DNA of 64,000 nt from JAFAXD01 sp051985675 (GTDB taxonomy: Bacteria; Pseudomonadota; Alphaproteobacteria; Rhizobiales; Xanthobacteraceae): NCBI GenBank assembly GCA_051985675.1, contig JBPYFJ010000051.1, positions 4,327 to 68,326 on the forward strand, given 5' to 3'. The notes under the pieces are model-generated. The model saw only the letters and a program-made list of their open reading frames with translations, did no database searches and was not told where the DNA came from. This document shows, piece by piece, positions 43,289-50,110 of the stretch. The number at the start of each line of letters is the position of its first letter. Position 1 is the first letter of the stretch. Position numbers and translations under genes: made by a program.

Positions 43289-43394
43289 GATCAGGTGTCT
43301 CTCCGCCGTCCCCAGCGCGGCGTCCTGCAAACTAGCACGCGCCGCGGGCGCGGCTACGCGGACCTTGCGAAAGGGTTAATGGGCGTCTTTTGCG

Positions 43395-43441
43395 AGCATG
43401 ATCTTATCCGAAAACCGGTAACCACTTTTCGGGATCATGCT
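43395..43441. repeat. GCATGATC-type intergenic hairpin repeat
   Basis: AGCATGATC at the left end and GATCATGCT at the right end, with inner CCGAAAA/TTTTCGG arms, form a long imperfect hairpin. This is one of the commonest small palindromes between genes in Bradyrhizobium-related bacteria. It directly abuts the stop of the TIGR02301-like gene and may work as its terminator. Confidence 0.8.
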
Positions 43442-43819
43442 TTAGTTCGCGAACCGCGCCGTCACCTCGCGGGCGATCTTGGCGCCTTCCGAGAGGTAGC
43501 GCCTGACCGCGACTTCGGCGGCCGGCGTGCAGGTGCGGTAGGTCTGCTGGAACCCGCCATAGCCGCGGTTGAAGGCGGTGACCATGCGGGTCTTGCGGTC
43601 GGCGGTCGACGCCTCGGCATCGATCAGCGCCTGCATCTCGCTTCGCCATTTGTTGCCCTCGCTGCCGCCGCAGACCGAGCGCAGATAGTGCAGCGCGCCG
43701 AGGATTTCGGAGAGGCGCTGCAGGCTGTCGTCGAGCGTCATCACGGTCTGCCCGCGGACCGGGTGAACCGGTCCGGCGAGCGCAAGCGACACCAGCGCGG
43801 CCAGGACAAGCTTCATCAT
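43442..43819 (-). CDS. TIGR02301-family exported protein
   Basis: 125 residues. Signal peptide MMKLVLAALVSLALAGPVHPVRGQ, then a helical domain with LQRLSEILGALHYLRSVCGG and FNRGYGGFQQTYRTCTPAA, the pattern of the TIGR02301 family known mainly from rhizobia and relatives. Two cysteines may be paired. Periplasmic, function not established. ATG 43819 is chosen because it starts the signal peptide. Confidence 0.78.
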   Translation of the reverse strand: MMKLVLAALVSLALAGPVHPVRGQTVMTLDDSLQRLSEILGALHYLRSVCGGSEGNKWRSEMQALIDAEASTADRKTRMVTAFNRGYGGFQQTYRTCTPAAEVAVRRYLSEGAKIAREVTARFAN

Positions 43820-43871
43820 GCGCAAGCCTATGCGCCATGGCGCGCGCGGGTGCAAGCGGCCTGCGGCGGCG

Positions 43872-44351
43872 TCAGCTACGGCCGATAATCGCCAGCGCAT
43901 TCGCCACGATCTCGGCCAGACCCTCGGTCGTGGTCAGCCCGGCGAGCTCGGATGGGACCAGCCAGCGCACGTCCGCGAGCTCTTCGTTGAGCACCGGCTC
44001 GCCGGCGATCCAGCGCGACGCAAACGGCAGGATCACGAAATGCTGTTCCACGCCACCGTCGCGGTCGCGCGCGATCCGCTCGCGGTAGCCGGCGAGCGCG
44101 ACCGGCTCGATCGTCAGCCCGGTCTCCTCCAGGATCTCGCGCTCAACCGCCTCGCGCAGCGTCTCGCCGACCTCGACCACGCCGCCCGGAAGCGTGTAGA
44201 CGCCGCGCGCCGGAGCGCGCGCGCGGCGCGCGATCAGCACGCGGCCCTCGCGCACGATCGCGGCGCTGACCGCGACGATCGGCCGGGCCGGATAGGATCG
44301 TGTGGATGCGGGCTTGCTTTCCGGCGCGGAAGTCGACAATTGCAACGTCAT
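43872..44351 (-). CDS. Nudix hydrolase
   Basis: 159 residues. The Nudix box is complete: GGVVEVGETLREAVEREILEETGL around residues 56-79 (GX5EX7REUXEEXGU with U as Ile/Leu). The first 20 residues are Ser/Thr/Pro-rich and may not be translated. It hydrolyses a nucleoside diphosphate linked to another group; substrate unknown. Its start lies 3 bases from the truncated yedK copy, the left edge of the island. Confidence 0.88.
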   Translation of the reverse strand: MTLQLSTSAPESKPASTRSYPARPIVAVSAAIVREGRVLIARRARAPARGVYTLPGGVVEVGETLREAVEREILEETGLTIEPVALAGYRERIARDRDGGVEQHFVILPFASRWIAGEPVLNEELADVRWLVPSELAGLTTTEGLAEIVANALAIIGRS

Positions 44352-44353
44352 CC

Positions 44354-44376
44354 CATGTGCGGTCGCTACCTGATCA
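44354..44376. repeat. Left 23-bp direct repeat of the island
   Basis: This 23-bp sequence starts CATGTGCGGTCGC and ends CTGATCA and is identical to bases 52096-52118. The flanking bases differ on both sides. It includes the first seven codons of yedK. A perfect repeat at both ends of a compositionally different segment is what site-specific insertion or an attachment-site duplication would leave. Confidence 0.8.
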
Positions 44377-44402
44377 AGCGCATAAATCCACTAACACATT
44401 GA
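44355..44402 (+). pseudogene. Truncated 5' copy of yedK
   Basis: Reads MCGRYLIKRINPLTH and a stop. The first seven residues are those of the intact yedK at 52097; the rest is island sequence. So the left island end keeps only the start of the gene, while the working copy sits at the right end. Cys2, the catalytic residue, is present but the rest of the protein is missing. Confidence 0.8.
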
Positions 44403-44432
44403 TTTAGAATAGAAATATTGAAATCTAGAATC

Positions 44433-44552
44433 TTCGGGCCCACAAATTGGCATACAATCGTGATCGAATTACATTCACTGAACGTTCGTATCGCCCCGAT
44501 AAGTTTCTACTTCATGACACGTGGAGTCTACCGCGAGCACAACGGCTGGGGC
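44433..44552 (+). repeat. Duplicated leader segment, copy 1
   Basis: About 120 bp that recur in diverged form at 49905-50020. Both copies contain CCCACAAAT, GGCATACAAT, ACATTCAC and end in ATGACACGTGGAGTCTA, the start of the small protein encoded at 44514. Copy 1 leads into the full small gene; copy 2 is cut after 13 codons. The segment probably includes the promoter. Confidence 0.75.
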
Positions 44553-44693
44553 AATCAGAACAGCGTCCGCGTCAGATACGACGACGGCGAAGAAATAGAC
44601 CTCCCTGAAGAGAGATATCGGGCTCAGGGCTACGACCCGCCATTTGATTGGCTGCCGTGGAAACGCGTGGGCCAAACGCTCCAGCTGGACTAG
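44514..44693 (+). CDS. Small hypothetical protein MTRGVY
   Basis: 59 residues beginning MTRGVYREHNGWGNQN and including VRYDDGEEIDLPEERYRAQG; acidic, no membrane segment, probably a small beta-rich domain. An earlier in-frame ATG at 44418 lies in the duplicated leader and is less likely. A 13-codon remnant of a paralogue is at 49985. Function unknown. Confidence 0.65.
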   Translation: MTRGVYREHNGWGNQNSVRVRYDDGEEIDLPEERYRAQGYDPPFDWLPWKRVGQTLQLD

Positions 44694-44716
44694 TATTCGC
44701 GCCAGAGGGCGCGGCC

Positions 44717-44884
44717 ATGAGACAGCGTGATCACGCAGCGACTATAGGTGTGGCGGCGATCTTGTTCGGCCTGATCGTTATCGGGGGGATCACCTACACC
44801 TACATGACCAGACCCGCGCTAATCGAGGCCGCCACTAAGCGGGTGCAGGATATTCGTCAGGTGTTCGAGGAGCACTTTCGTTAG
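44717..44884 (+). CDS. Small single-pass membrane protein
   Basis: 55 residues: short polar N-terminus (MRQRDHAAT), one hydrophobic helix (about residues 10-30, IGVAAILFGLIVIGGITYTY), then a charged helix ending VFEEHFR. The start has GAGGGCG upstream. It lies between two island genes on the same strand, 23 bases from each. No family recognised. Confidence 0.55.
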   Translation: MRQRDHAATIGVAAILFGLIVIGGITYTYMTRPALIEAATKRVQDIRQVFEEHFR

Positions 44885-44907
44885 CCAGGTCTGTGGGGGC
44901 TATAAGT

Positions 44908-45399
44908 ATGAAGGAAATTACTGATAGATTTTCCAACATTATTGCATGGTGGTTGCCCGGCGCATTTTTACTGTGGATGCTGTCTTATCAGCTCCCTCCG
45001 AATACGCTGACCGACGACAAATCGATAGGCGGGTTTTTATTTGTTTCTCTCGCCGCGCTCGTCTTGGGAGTTATCGTAAATGCATTGCGCTGGAGCATTT
45101 GTGATCGCTGGTTCTTCCGATCGCTTGATAAGCCATCCCACGAACAGTATTCGCTGTTGAAAGATAGTGAAAAAACTTTGGCTGCCTTCCAAGCCCTAGT
45201 TGACGCCAACTATCGTTGGTATCAAGCCTACGCAAACACAGCGGTAGCTGCTGCAAGTGGATGTTTGATAAATGTGTTTACTAGGAAGTGGCCCTGGTGG
45301 ACAATTTTCTTTGCGGCTGGTTTGCTTATCATCCTATTGCCTGCGGCCCGCAATGAACTCGATGTTTTCTATCAATGCGCCAAGTTAATACTTAAATGA
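44908..45399 (+). CDS. Multi-pass membrane protein of unknown function
   Basis: 163 residues. Hydrophobic segments at about 10-28, 40-62, 106-122 and 127-147 suggest four membrane spans with a cytoplasmic loop (SLDKPSHEQYSLLKDSEKTLAAF) between. MKEITDRFSNIIAWWLPGAF begins the protein. It is AT-richer than chromosomal neighbours. The pattern of a small polytopic protein in an island with a TIR gene is compatible with a defence role, but nothing in the sequence shows it. Confidence 0.65.
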   Translation: MKEITDRFSNIIAWWLPGAFLLWMLSYQLPPNTLTDDKSIGGFLFVSLAALVLGVIVNALRWSICDRWFFRSLDKPSHEQYSLLKDSEKTLAAFQALVDANYRWYQAYANTAVAAASGCLINVFTRKWPWWTIFFAAGLLIILLPAARNELDVFYQCAKLILK

Positions 45400-45413
45400 G
45401 GAGATACGATCTA

Positions 45414-45629
45414 ATGAACGGCTGGCCTTCCAAATCTGTTAAGGCGTCAGTCTCAAAGAAATCGGTCACTAAGCGACGCGCCTGGAGCAAGGGCGACGTT
45501 ACCGCGCTTAGAGCGCATTCTAAGAAGAAGACGCCGGTTGTATCAATTGCACGCACGCTGAAGCGTTCGGCGGGCTCGGTCCGGCAAAAGGCGCTTACCC
45601 TTGGACTGCCGATTGGCCATCGCAGATAA
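45414..45629 (+). CDS. Small basic protein with SANT/Myb-like helix-turn-helix
   Basis: 71 residues, very basic. RRAWSKGDVTALRAHSKKKT followed by SIARTLKRSAGSVRQKALTLG looks like a homeodomain-like three-helix DNA-binding unit. Small proteins of this kind are common in rhizobial genomes. GAGGAG precedes the ATG by about ten bases; an upstream ATG overlapping the previous stop is an alternative start. Confidence 0.6.
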   Translation: MNGWPSKSVKASVSKKSVTKRRAWSKGDVTALRAHSKKKTPVVSIARTLKRSAGSVRQKALTLGLPIGHRR

Positions 45630-45644
45630 GTGCGATCAAGCCCC

Positions 45645-45695
45645 AAAAACCCACCCGGCCCTCCAATGACCTTGGGCAACATGCGCTCGTTTTAA
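45645..45695 (+). pseudogene. N-terminal fragment of a TLGNMR-family small protein
   Basis: Reads KNPPGPPMTLGNMRSF and a stop. GPPMTLGNMR is the start of a widespread small zinc-ribbon-like protein family of Bradyrhizobium-related bacteria. Only about 16 residues remain. A second N-terminal piece is at 46105 and a C-terminal piece at 46621. Confidence 0.6.
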
Positions 45696-45732
45696 AAGGG
45701 TGCTAACCTGCTGCTCGGCTCAGGAGGATGGC

Positions 45733-46008
45733 ATGAAACGACGGGAGTTAATCGCGGCCCTGGTCGCCGCACTGCTCGCCACATGGTCGCTTGGCGCACG
45801 CGCCGATGAACCATCTGAGCCATCCGTCTTGGATTGGCTGGCGACATCGTTGCTAAAGAAGTTTCCGCAAGCCCATAAAGACGATGTGATGTTGGACCTG
45901 AGTGCACGAACGATTTCGTTTACTTTACATAACGCCCGTATGGTCTGTCATATCGACATGTATTGGGATGGCCGAATGAACTTTAGCGATTGCAACGCGA
46001 AATCTTAG
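45733..46008 (+). CDS. Small exported protein
   Basis: 91 residues. MKRRELIAALVAALLATWSLGARA is a signal peptide with twin basic residues. The mature part (about 67 residues) includes VLDWLATSLLKKFPQAHKDD and two cysteines (MVCHIDMYWDG and DCNAKS). AGGAGG precedes the ATG by five bases. No family recognised. Probably periplasmic. Confidence 0.65.
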   Translation: MKRRELIAALVAALLATWSLGARADEPSEPSVLDWLATSLLKKFPQAHKDDVMLDLSARTISFTLHNARMVCHIDMYWDGRMNFSDCNAKS

Positions 46009-46104
46009 GTGGGGATTTATCGCCGTCACTCAGTCGATTTTAGACTTGAGCATGGCGTTACTGAAAAAACAGCATCAGCGCCAGATTATAAGCAATAGGT
46101 AGCT

Positions 46105-46179
46105 ATGGCGCAGAAGCCGAAGCAGCCCCACGGCCCGCCGATGACGCTCGGCAACATGCGCGATCTCGGCGTGCAGCAG
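46105..46179 (+). pseudogene. Second N-terminal fragment of the TLGNMR family
   Basis: MAQKPKQPHGPPMTLGNMRD and LGVQQ match the beginning of the family, after which the frame continues into unrelated sequence that runs into the cupin gene. The corresponding C-terminal part lies beyond the cupin gene at 46621-46797, so the cupin gene appears to have been inserted into this gene. Confidence 0.6.
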
Positions 46180-46267
46180 CGACGGAAGCGTGGAAAGCCT
46201 TCCCATTCCGAGAAAATCCCCGTTAGAGTTCAATCGCAACGTCCAATTATTCCCTGGAGCGACCTCG

Positions 46268-46624
46268 ATGCGAACAGTGTTCTCGGTCAACGATATCGCA
46301 TGGCAAAACTTACGCGGACTTCCCGAAGCGCGAGGCTTCGAATACAAAGCGCTGTCAGATAACGATTACAGCAGCGCTTTCAATGCAGAATTGGTTCGTC
46401 TCGAACCTGGCGATCATTCGGTGCCGCACATCGAACCTTGGAGCCATCTGCTCTACTTCTTGAGCGGAACGGGGGACGTAACGATCAACGGGGAGACGCA
46501 GTCCGTCGCGACGGGCACGGTGTGCCAGATAAAAGCTGGCCAAAAGCACTCGTTGCGCAATCTGGGCGGGGACGACATGATTGTCCTCACGATTTACGAT
46601 CCACCCCGAAAGCGCGTCGATTGA
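46268..46624 (+). CDS. Cupin-domain protein
   Basis: 118 residues, single cupin barrel. PGDHSVPHIEPWSHLLYFLSG carries the first metal motif with two His, and AGQKHSLRNLG the second. Such small cupins bind metals and ligands; the reaction is not evident. ATG 46268 has TGGAGC upstream. It sits between the two halves of a TLGNMR-family gene. Confidence 0.78.
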   Translation: MRTVFSVNDIAWQNLRGLPEARGFEYKALSDNDYSSAFNAELVRLEPGDHSVPHIEPWSHLLYFLSGTGDVTINGETQSVATGTVCQIKAGQKHSLRNLGGDDMIVLTIYDPPRKRVD

Positions 46625-46797
46625 CTGCGCACGCGGCAACGGCGTTCCTTAAAGAAATTAAAACTAAGTTGCTGCTGTCGTTCGGCCCCAAGGCCGTGTG
46701 CGTGAAGTGCGGCGCGCGTGGCCGCCACATCGACGTGCGGCCGAACTGGAAGGAACAGCCGCCGAGCGAGAACTTGACCGGCAAGCAATGGCGATAA
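46621..46797 (+). pseudogene. C-terminal fragment of the TLGNMR family
   Basis: FGPKAVCVKCGARGRHIDVR followed by PNWKEQPP and SLTGKQWR-like ending is the zinc-ribbon C-terminus of the family whose N-terminus is at 46105. Its stop is intact but it has no start of its own, and it overlaps the end of the cupin gene. Confidence 0.6.
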
Positions 46798-46816
46798 CGA
46801 AGGAGGCGATAGGACC

Positions 46817-47198
46817 ATGCCCCACCAATGTTCAGTTTTGCTGTCATCGTTGACCGTTTTTGGTTTCACATTGGAGGCGGCTGAAGCCCAGCCAGCACAG
46901 CAAGGCAATGTCATTGGTGTATGATTGGGGACAGAAATCTTGCGGCAGCTGGCTTGACGCTCGGGCACACAGAAATGATCGAATGGATGGTCGCTTTGGC
47001 CAAGGCCAACAATGGATCAGTGGGTTCCTCTCGGGTTACAATGCGTTTGTTGATACGAATGGAGATGTGATAGGAGGCCGGACGGATCGAGAGGGAGTAA
47101 ATGCGTGGGTCGATCAATATTGCAGAGAGCACCCGACAGACGAGATGGTTTACGCAGTCACTCATTTTATTGGCTTTATAAAACAGCGTTCGAAATAA
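46817..47198 (+). pseudogene. Frameshifted exported protein gene
   Basis: A frame starting at ATG 46817 encodes a signal peptide (MPHQCSVLLSSLTVFGFTLE, then AAEAQ) and stops at 46924. Overlapping in the next frame, YDWGQKSCGSWLDARAHRND and WISGFLSGYNAFVD continue as the mature domain of an exported family with CGxW and QWVLGFLSGYN-type motifs, to 47198. A one-base shift near 46915-46920 would join them. It could be a real frameshift or a sequence error. Confidence 0.6.
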
Positions 47199-47212
47199 AA
47201 CTGACGAGCGCG

Positions 47213-47389
47213 ATGCCCCGCTGGTCAGTAGACATCATCCGCCACCGCGCCGAACATCTCGGCACTATTGTTGCGCCAAGTGAGAAAGAGGCCATCAAGA
47301 CGGCCATCGCGACCTATGAGATTGAGCCTTCGCGCAGGAACCGGATAACGGTTACGAAGGTCAGTGATAAGGATGATAACGAGGGCTAG
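47213..47389 (+). CDS. Small hypothetical protein MPRWSVDII
   Basis: 58 residues: MPRWSVDIIRHRAEHLGTIV, APSEKEAIKTAIATYEIEPS and a short charged tail. This resembles small proteins frequent in Bradyrhizobium-related genomes that fold as a strand-helix-strand unit. No membrane or signal segment. It follows the frameshifted gene by 14 bases. Confidence 0.65.
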   Translation: MPRWSVDIIRHRAEHLGTIVAPSEKEAIKTAIATYEIEPSRRNRITVTKVSDKDDNEG

Positions 47390-47409
47390 TAGCGACCGCT
47401 AAAAAAGGA

Positions 47410-47451
47410 TAGCCCTCCGATCGAGCAAACTGGGCCGGGGTCGGAGGGCTA
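47410..47451. terminator. Hairpin 1 (11-bp stem)
   Basis: TAGCCCTCCGA pairs perfectly with TCGGAGGGCTA across a 20-nt loop. It lies 21 bases after the small gene ending at 47389 and could end its transcript, though no run of T follows. It is the first of three strong hairpins within 200 bp. Confidence 0.6.
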
Positions 47452-47457
47452 AACGCC

Positions 47458-47485
47458 GAGAGGCAGGGAGTCCCCTCTGCCTCTC
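47458..47485. other. Hairpin 2 (9-bp stem)
   Basis: GAGAGGCAG pairs with CTGCCTCTC across a 10-nt loop, immediately after hairpin 1. Purpose unknown; tandem strong hairpins can be terminators, processed RNAs or element ends. Confidence 0.6.
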
Positions 47486-47573
47486 AGCAAGAAACCGTAC
47501 CAATCATCTCATTGGGATGACATAGATCAGACGATACACGCGCCCCTAGAATTCCCAACCAAACTCAATCTGG

Positions 47574-47603
47574 GAGGCTCCCGGCGTTTCCCCCGGGAGC
47601 CTC
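47574..47603. other. Hairpin 3 (11-bp stem)
   Basis: GAGGCTCCCGG pairs with CCGGGAGCCTC across an 8-nt loop. With the two hairpins before it, it marks the gene-free stretch 47390-47700 as structured DNA or RNA. Confidence 0.6.
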
Positions 47604-48083
47604 TGCCACTCCCACCCCATCCAACAAATCTCCAAACGCATTTCAGGAATTGTAGTTCCATCTCGATCAACAAATTCGTCCTATATCTGGCGATATAGTG
47701 AGATTAACATAGGTTAGTGTTGTTGGTTGGAAGTGGTCACCTCCGACGAGAGCTTTTGATAGGGCCTAGCCATCCCATCGTGCAGAACCCTAAGAATTTT
47801 CCACCTCACAAAATCGATTCCATGTTCTTCAGAAAAGTCAGAACTCTGTTCATTTCGATTGAGATTTGATTTGGTCGCGTGCTCTATCTCGATTGCCGCA
47901 TGACCCAATGAAATCCAGCCAGCGCCGACAGGCCGACCGAGTGAATAACTCTCGCCATTAAGTGCGGACTCCCGCTTGCCAAGTGGCGCGGACGAAACGC
48001 GCTGCATAGCATCACCGCGCTCGGAACCTCTCAATCAGTCAAGCGTTAAACATCGCGGCTCAGCCGACAAACCAGGGACTATA

Positions 48084-48458
48084 ATGTTTCCCCTAAAACC
48101 TATTGGACTCTCGTTGGTACTCTTGGCAACGGCATCGACAGACTCCATGAACCATCCGCCGACACCACCTTCCGATTCTCCATGCAGTATTATACATCCA
48201 CAGTTCGTGCCCTTACCGACCAGGGCAGGAACGTTGAAAAGTTTCCTCTCATCCGGTTTCGATCGGATAACTCCGATATACTGCCCGATCCTAACAGAGG
48301 ACCTCCCCGAGTTTACGAAACAGCTTTCTTCGGACACCGTGGATGAAAATAGGTGGTGCGGGCGGACAGCAAGGTTAAACCCACCTCCTGAGATCAGCTA
48401 TGTTATATGTCGGAGAAACCCGAGAGTTTGTTTCACCTTTGCTTTAGGCTGGTCGTAG
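48084..48458 (+). CDS. Doubtful exported protein
   Basis: 124 residues starting MFPLKPIGLSLVLLATASTD, which is hydrophobic enough for a weak signal peptide, then a Pro-rich part and a C-terminal region with several cysteines (YCPILTE, RWCGRTARL, YVICRRNPRVC). No ribosome site is convincing, and a competing frame lies on the other strand. Listed as a tentative call only. Confidence 0.25.
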   Translation: MFPLKPIGLSLVLLATASTDSMNHPPTPPSDSPCSIIHPQFVPLPTRAGTLKSFLSSGFDRITPIYCPILTEDLPEFTKQLSSDTVDENRWCGRTARLNPPPEISYVICRRNPRVCFTFALGWS

Positions 48459-48481
48459 ATCTCCGTCACACCTGAGGACCT

Positions 48482-48525
48482 GACTTCAGCGGCGCTGGAT
48501 TGACTCATCCCCGATCACTCGGAAT
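48482..48525 (+). repeat. IS-end-like repeat, copy 1
   Basis: 44 bp (GACTTCAGCGGCGCTGGATT and onward to CACTCGGAAT) that recur at 51996-52039 with six differences and in the same orientation, each preceded by ACCTGNGGACC. The sequence resembles the end of an insertion sequence, perhaps IS21-like. The two copies bracket the segment with the exported-protein/TIR pair. Confidence 0.65.
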
Positions 48526-48540
48526 GGGCCTTGACGGTCG

Positions 48541-49128
48541 CTACTGAGTCGCGATTAGCGCGGCCTTACAAAAAACGAATGCTAACGAATGCGCAGGCAC
48601 CATTGTTTCAAGATCACCGACATTGCCGAGCAACAAAAGAGTCCCACCATCGTAGCCGACCATAAATCTGATTGGCTGCCCGCCATAGCGATGTACGGGC
48701 AGATGGGCAATCTCCAAGAACTCGCCGGGTGCCTGATCGAGGTAACTAAGCCGGAGCATCGGCCCGACCTCCGCGGGGCACAAATCATACTCAAGCTCGC
48801 TCGCACGCTGATAGATATCACGCAGCGAGACATTGCCGTTGTCATGGTAGCCGAGATCGAAGCCTGTCACCCGATAGAGTCGCAGGCGCTTCGGTGACTG
48901 CTCGTATAGAAACAACGGACGCCCCATGATCTCGTTGGCAGTGTCGCCGACGGCGATCCGCCGCCTTGCATCACTGAGTGCGTCGCGCATTGCAGTTGCG
49001 TTTTTATAGACACCGATTGCGACCATACGCCAGCAGGGCGACACGCAATCATCCCCGCCCGCTGCCGCGCTAGTAATTGTTAGCGCGAGCACGATTGCAG
49101 CCAGACAGCTTCGCAGAAGATATTTCAC
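48541..49128 (-). CDS. Exported protein of unknown function
   Basis: 195 residues. Signal peptide MKYLLRSCLAAIVLALTITSAAAG is followed by a mature domain with CVSPCWRMVAIGVYKNATAM and LRLSYLDQAPGEFLEIAHLP; cysteines near the N-terminus and a C-terminal FVFCKAALI. Not recognised. It is the only clearly coding minus-strand gene in the island. Confidence 0.65.
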   Translation of the reverse strand: MKYLLRSCLAAIVLALTITSAAAGGDDCVSPCWRMVAIGVYKNATAMRDALSDARRRIAVGDTANEIMGRPLFLYEQSPKRLRLYRVTGFDLGYHDNGNVSLRDIYQRASELEYDLCPAEVGPMLRLSYLDQAPGEFLEIAHLPVHRYGGQPIRFMVGYDGGTLLLLGNVGDLETMVPAHSLAFVFCKAALIATQ

Positions 49129-49278
49129 CGTGACGGCCTCCGGAGGATTGTCCGGACTACTTCCGCAAAACCAAAAAGGCTACCCGCAATGTCCGGGGCC
49201 CTTAGCCAGCGCCTCCCGCAGATGCGGGCGTGGTCGTAGCGCGATGCTGGGCTATACAATGATCGCGAGGCCAAGCTG

Positions 49279-49293
49279 TGTGATCCAGATCAC
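49279..49293. promoter_or_regulatory. CRP-like palindrome
   Basis: TGTGATCCAGATCAC contains the perfect inverted repeat GTGATC-CA-GATCAC and fits the CRP/FNR-superfamily pattern TGTGA-N6-TCACA. It is 110 bp before the broken GAF-domain gene and probably belonged to its promoter. Confidence 0.4.
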
Positions 49294-49402
49294 GCCGTTG
49301 AACTCGGGACGGGCCTTTGGCCGGACGCTCCGACACATGTCCTGGGCGGCTAAGGTGTGGTAGATTCGCGTTCCGACCAACACTGTCCACGGGCGACGAC
49401 AG

Positions 49403-49873
49403 ATGAGGCGGGGGGAATCAAAGGCGAAGGGCCTCAAACGGGGCGGGCGCATACGTTCCGCCCCCACGAAGGCGAAAACACGCATCGGACCCAAGAACGC
49501 GTCCTCCGCCGAGTTGGCCGAGAAGCTGGCAGCCAAGATCCGCGAACTCGATGAGGCGTTGGAGCGGGAAACAGCAACCTCCGAGGTGCTTAAAGTCATA
49601 TCTAGCTCGCCCGGCGATCTACAGCCGGTGTTCCAGCTCATCCTGGAGAACGCGACTCGCCTCTGCGAAGCCAAATTCGGCGTATTTTTCGACTTCAATG
49701 AGCAAGGCGCCCTTTCGGTAGCGAGCCTGAACCTGCCGGCGGCGTTCGACGAGTATCTGCGTAAGAGGGAGCGCCGCAAGCCGCGCCCCGGGTCAGACCT
49801 CGATCAACTCATGAACTCAAAGCAGATCGTCCACACTGCGGACATGCGCGTGTCGCGCGGCTCCACCAATTGA
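49403..49873 (+). pseudogene. Truncated GAF-domain sensor kinase
   Basis: 156 residues: basic start, a coiled coil (LAEKLAAKIRELDEALERET), then ATSEVLKVISSSPGDLQPVF and ENATRLCEAKFGVFFDF, the N-terminal GAF part of large hybrid histidine kinases common in Bradyrhizobium. The frame stops after the first third of the GAF domain (VSRGSTN). No kinase domain follows; the next sequence is the duplicated leader, so the rest has been lost. Confidence 0.75.
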
Positions 49874-49904
49874 TTTATTGCTATAAACATCCGGCTAGAA
49901 GCCG

Positions 49905-50026
49905 TTCGGCCCACAAATCGGCATACAATTGTCACGCGGCGACATTCACCGAAAATCTGCATCGCCCAGATAAATTCTAGGCTCATGACACGTGGAGTCT
50001 ATCCCGAGCGCAACGGCTGGCTGTGA
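49905..50026 (+). pseudogene. Duplicated leader, copy 2, with truncated MTRGVY gene
   Basis: Diverged copy of 44433-44552. It ends in MTRGVYPERNGWL and a stop (49985-50026), the first codons of the small protein complete at 44514. The copy probably arose by recombination within the island, bringing the leader next to the truncated kinase gene and upstream of the exported-protein/TIR pair. Confidence 0.7.
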
Positions 50027-50110
50027 GAATTCCGCTGAACTGGCCGAGTTACCACCAGATAATTGCGACCTCACCAATTTAGCGTTACATTTATCTACGG
50101 ATAGCGCACC

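Larger units (their letters stand above)
47604..48540. other. Gene-poor island stretch
   Basis: AT-richer segment with no gene I can support firmly. A minus-strand frame at 47714-48034 and overlapping frames on both strands at 48035-48458 are possible but conflicting. The best of these is listed separately. The end of the stretch carries an IS-end-like repeat. Confidence 0.4.

Noticed and set aside
47714..48034. 106-codon minus-strand frame
   Set aside because: No ribosome site, no domain and no codon pattern clearly better than chance; it is mentioned only as part of the gene-poor stretch.
48035..48337. 100-codon minus-strand frame
   Set aside because: Conflicts with the slightly better plus-strand frame at 48084-48458 and has no supporting feature.
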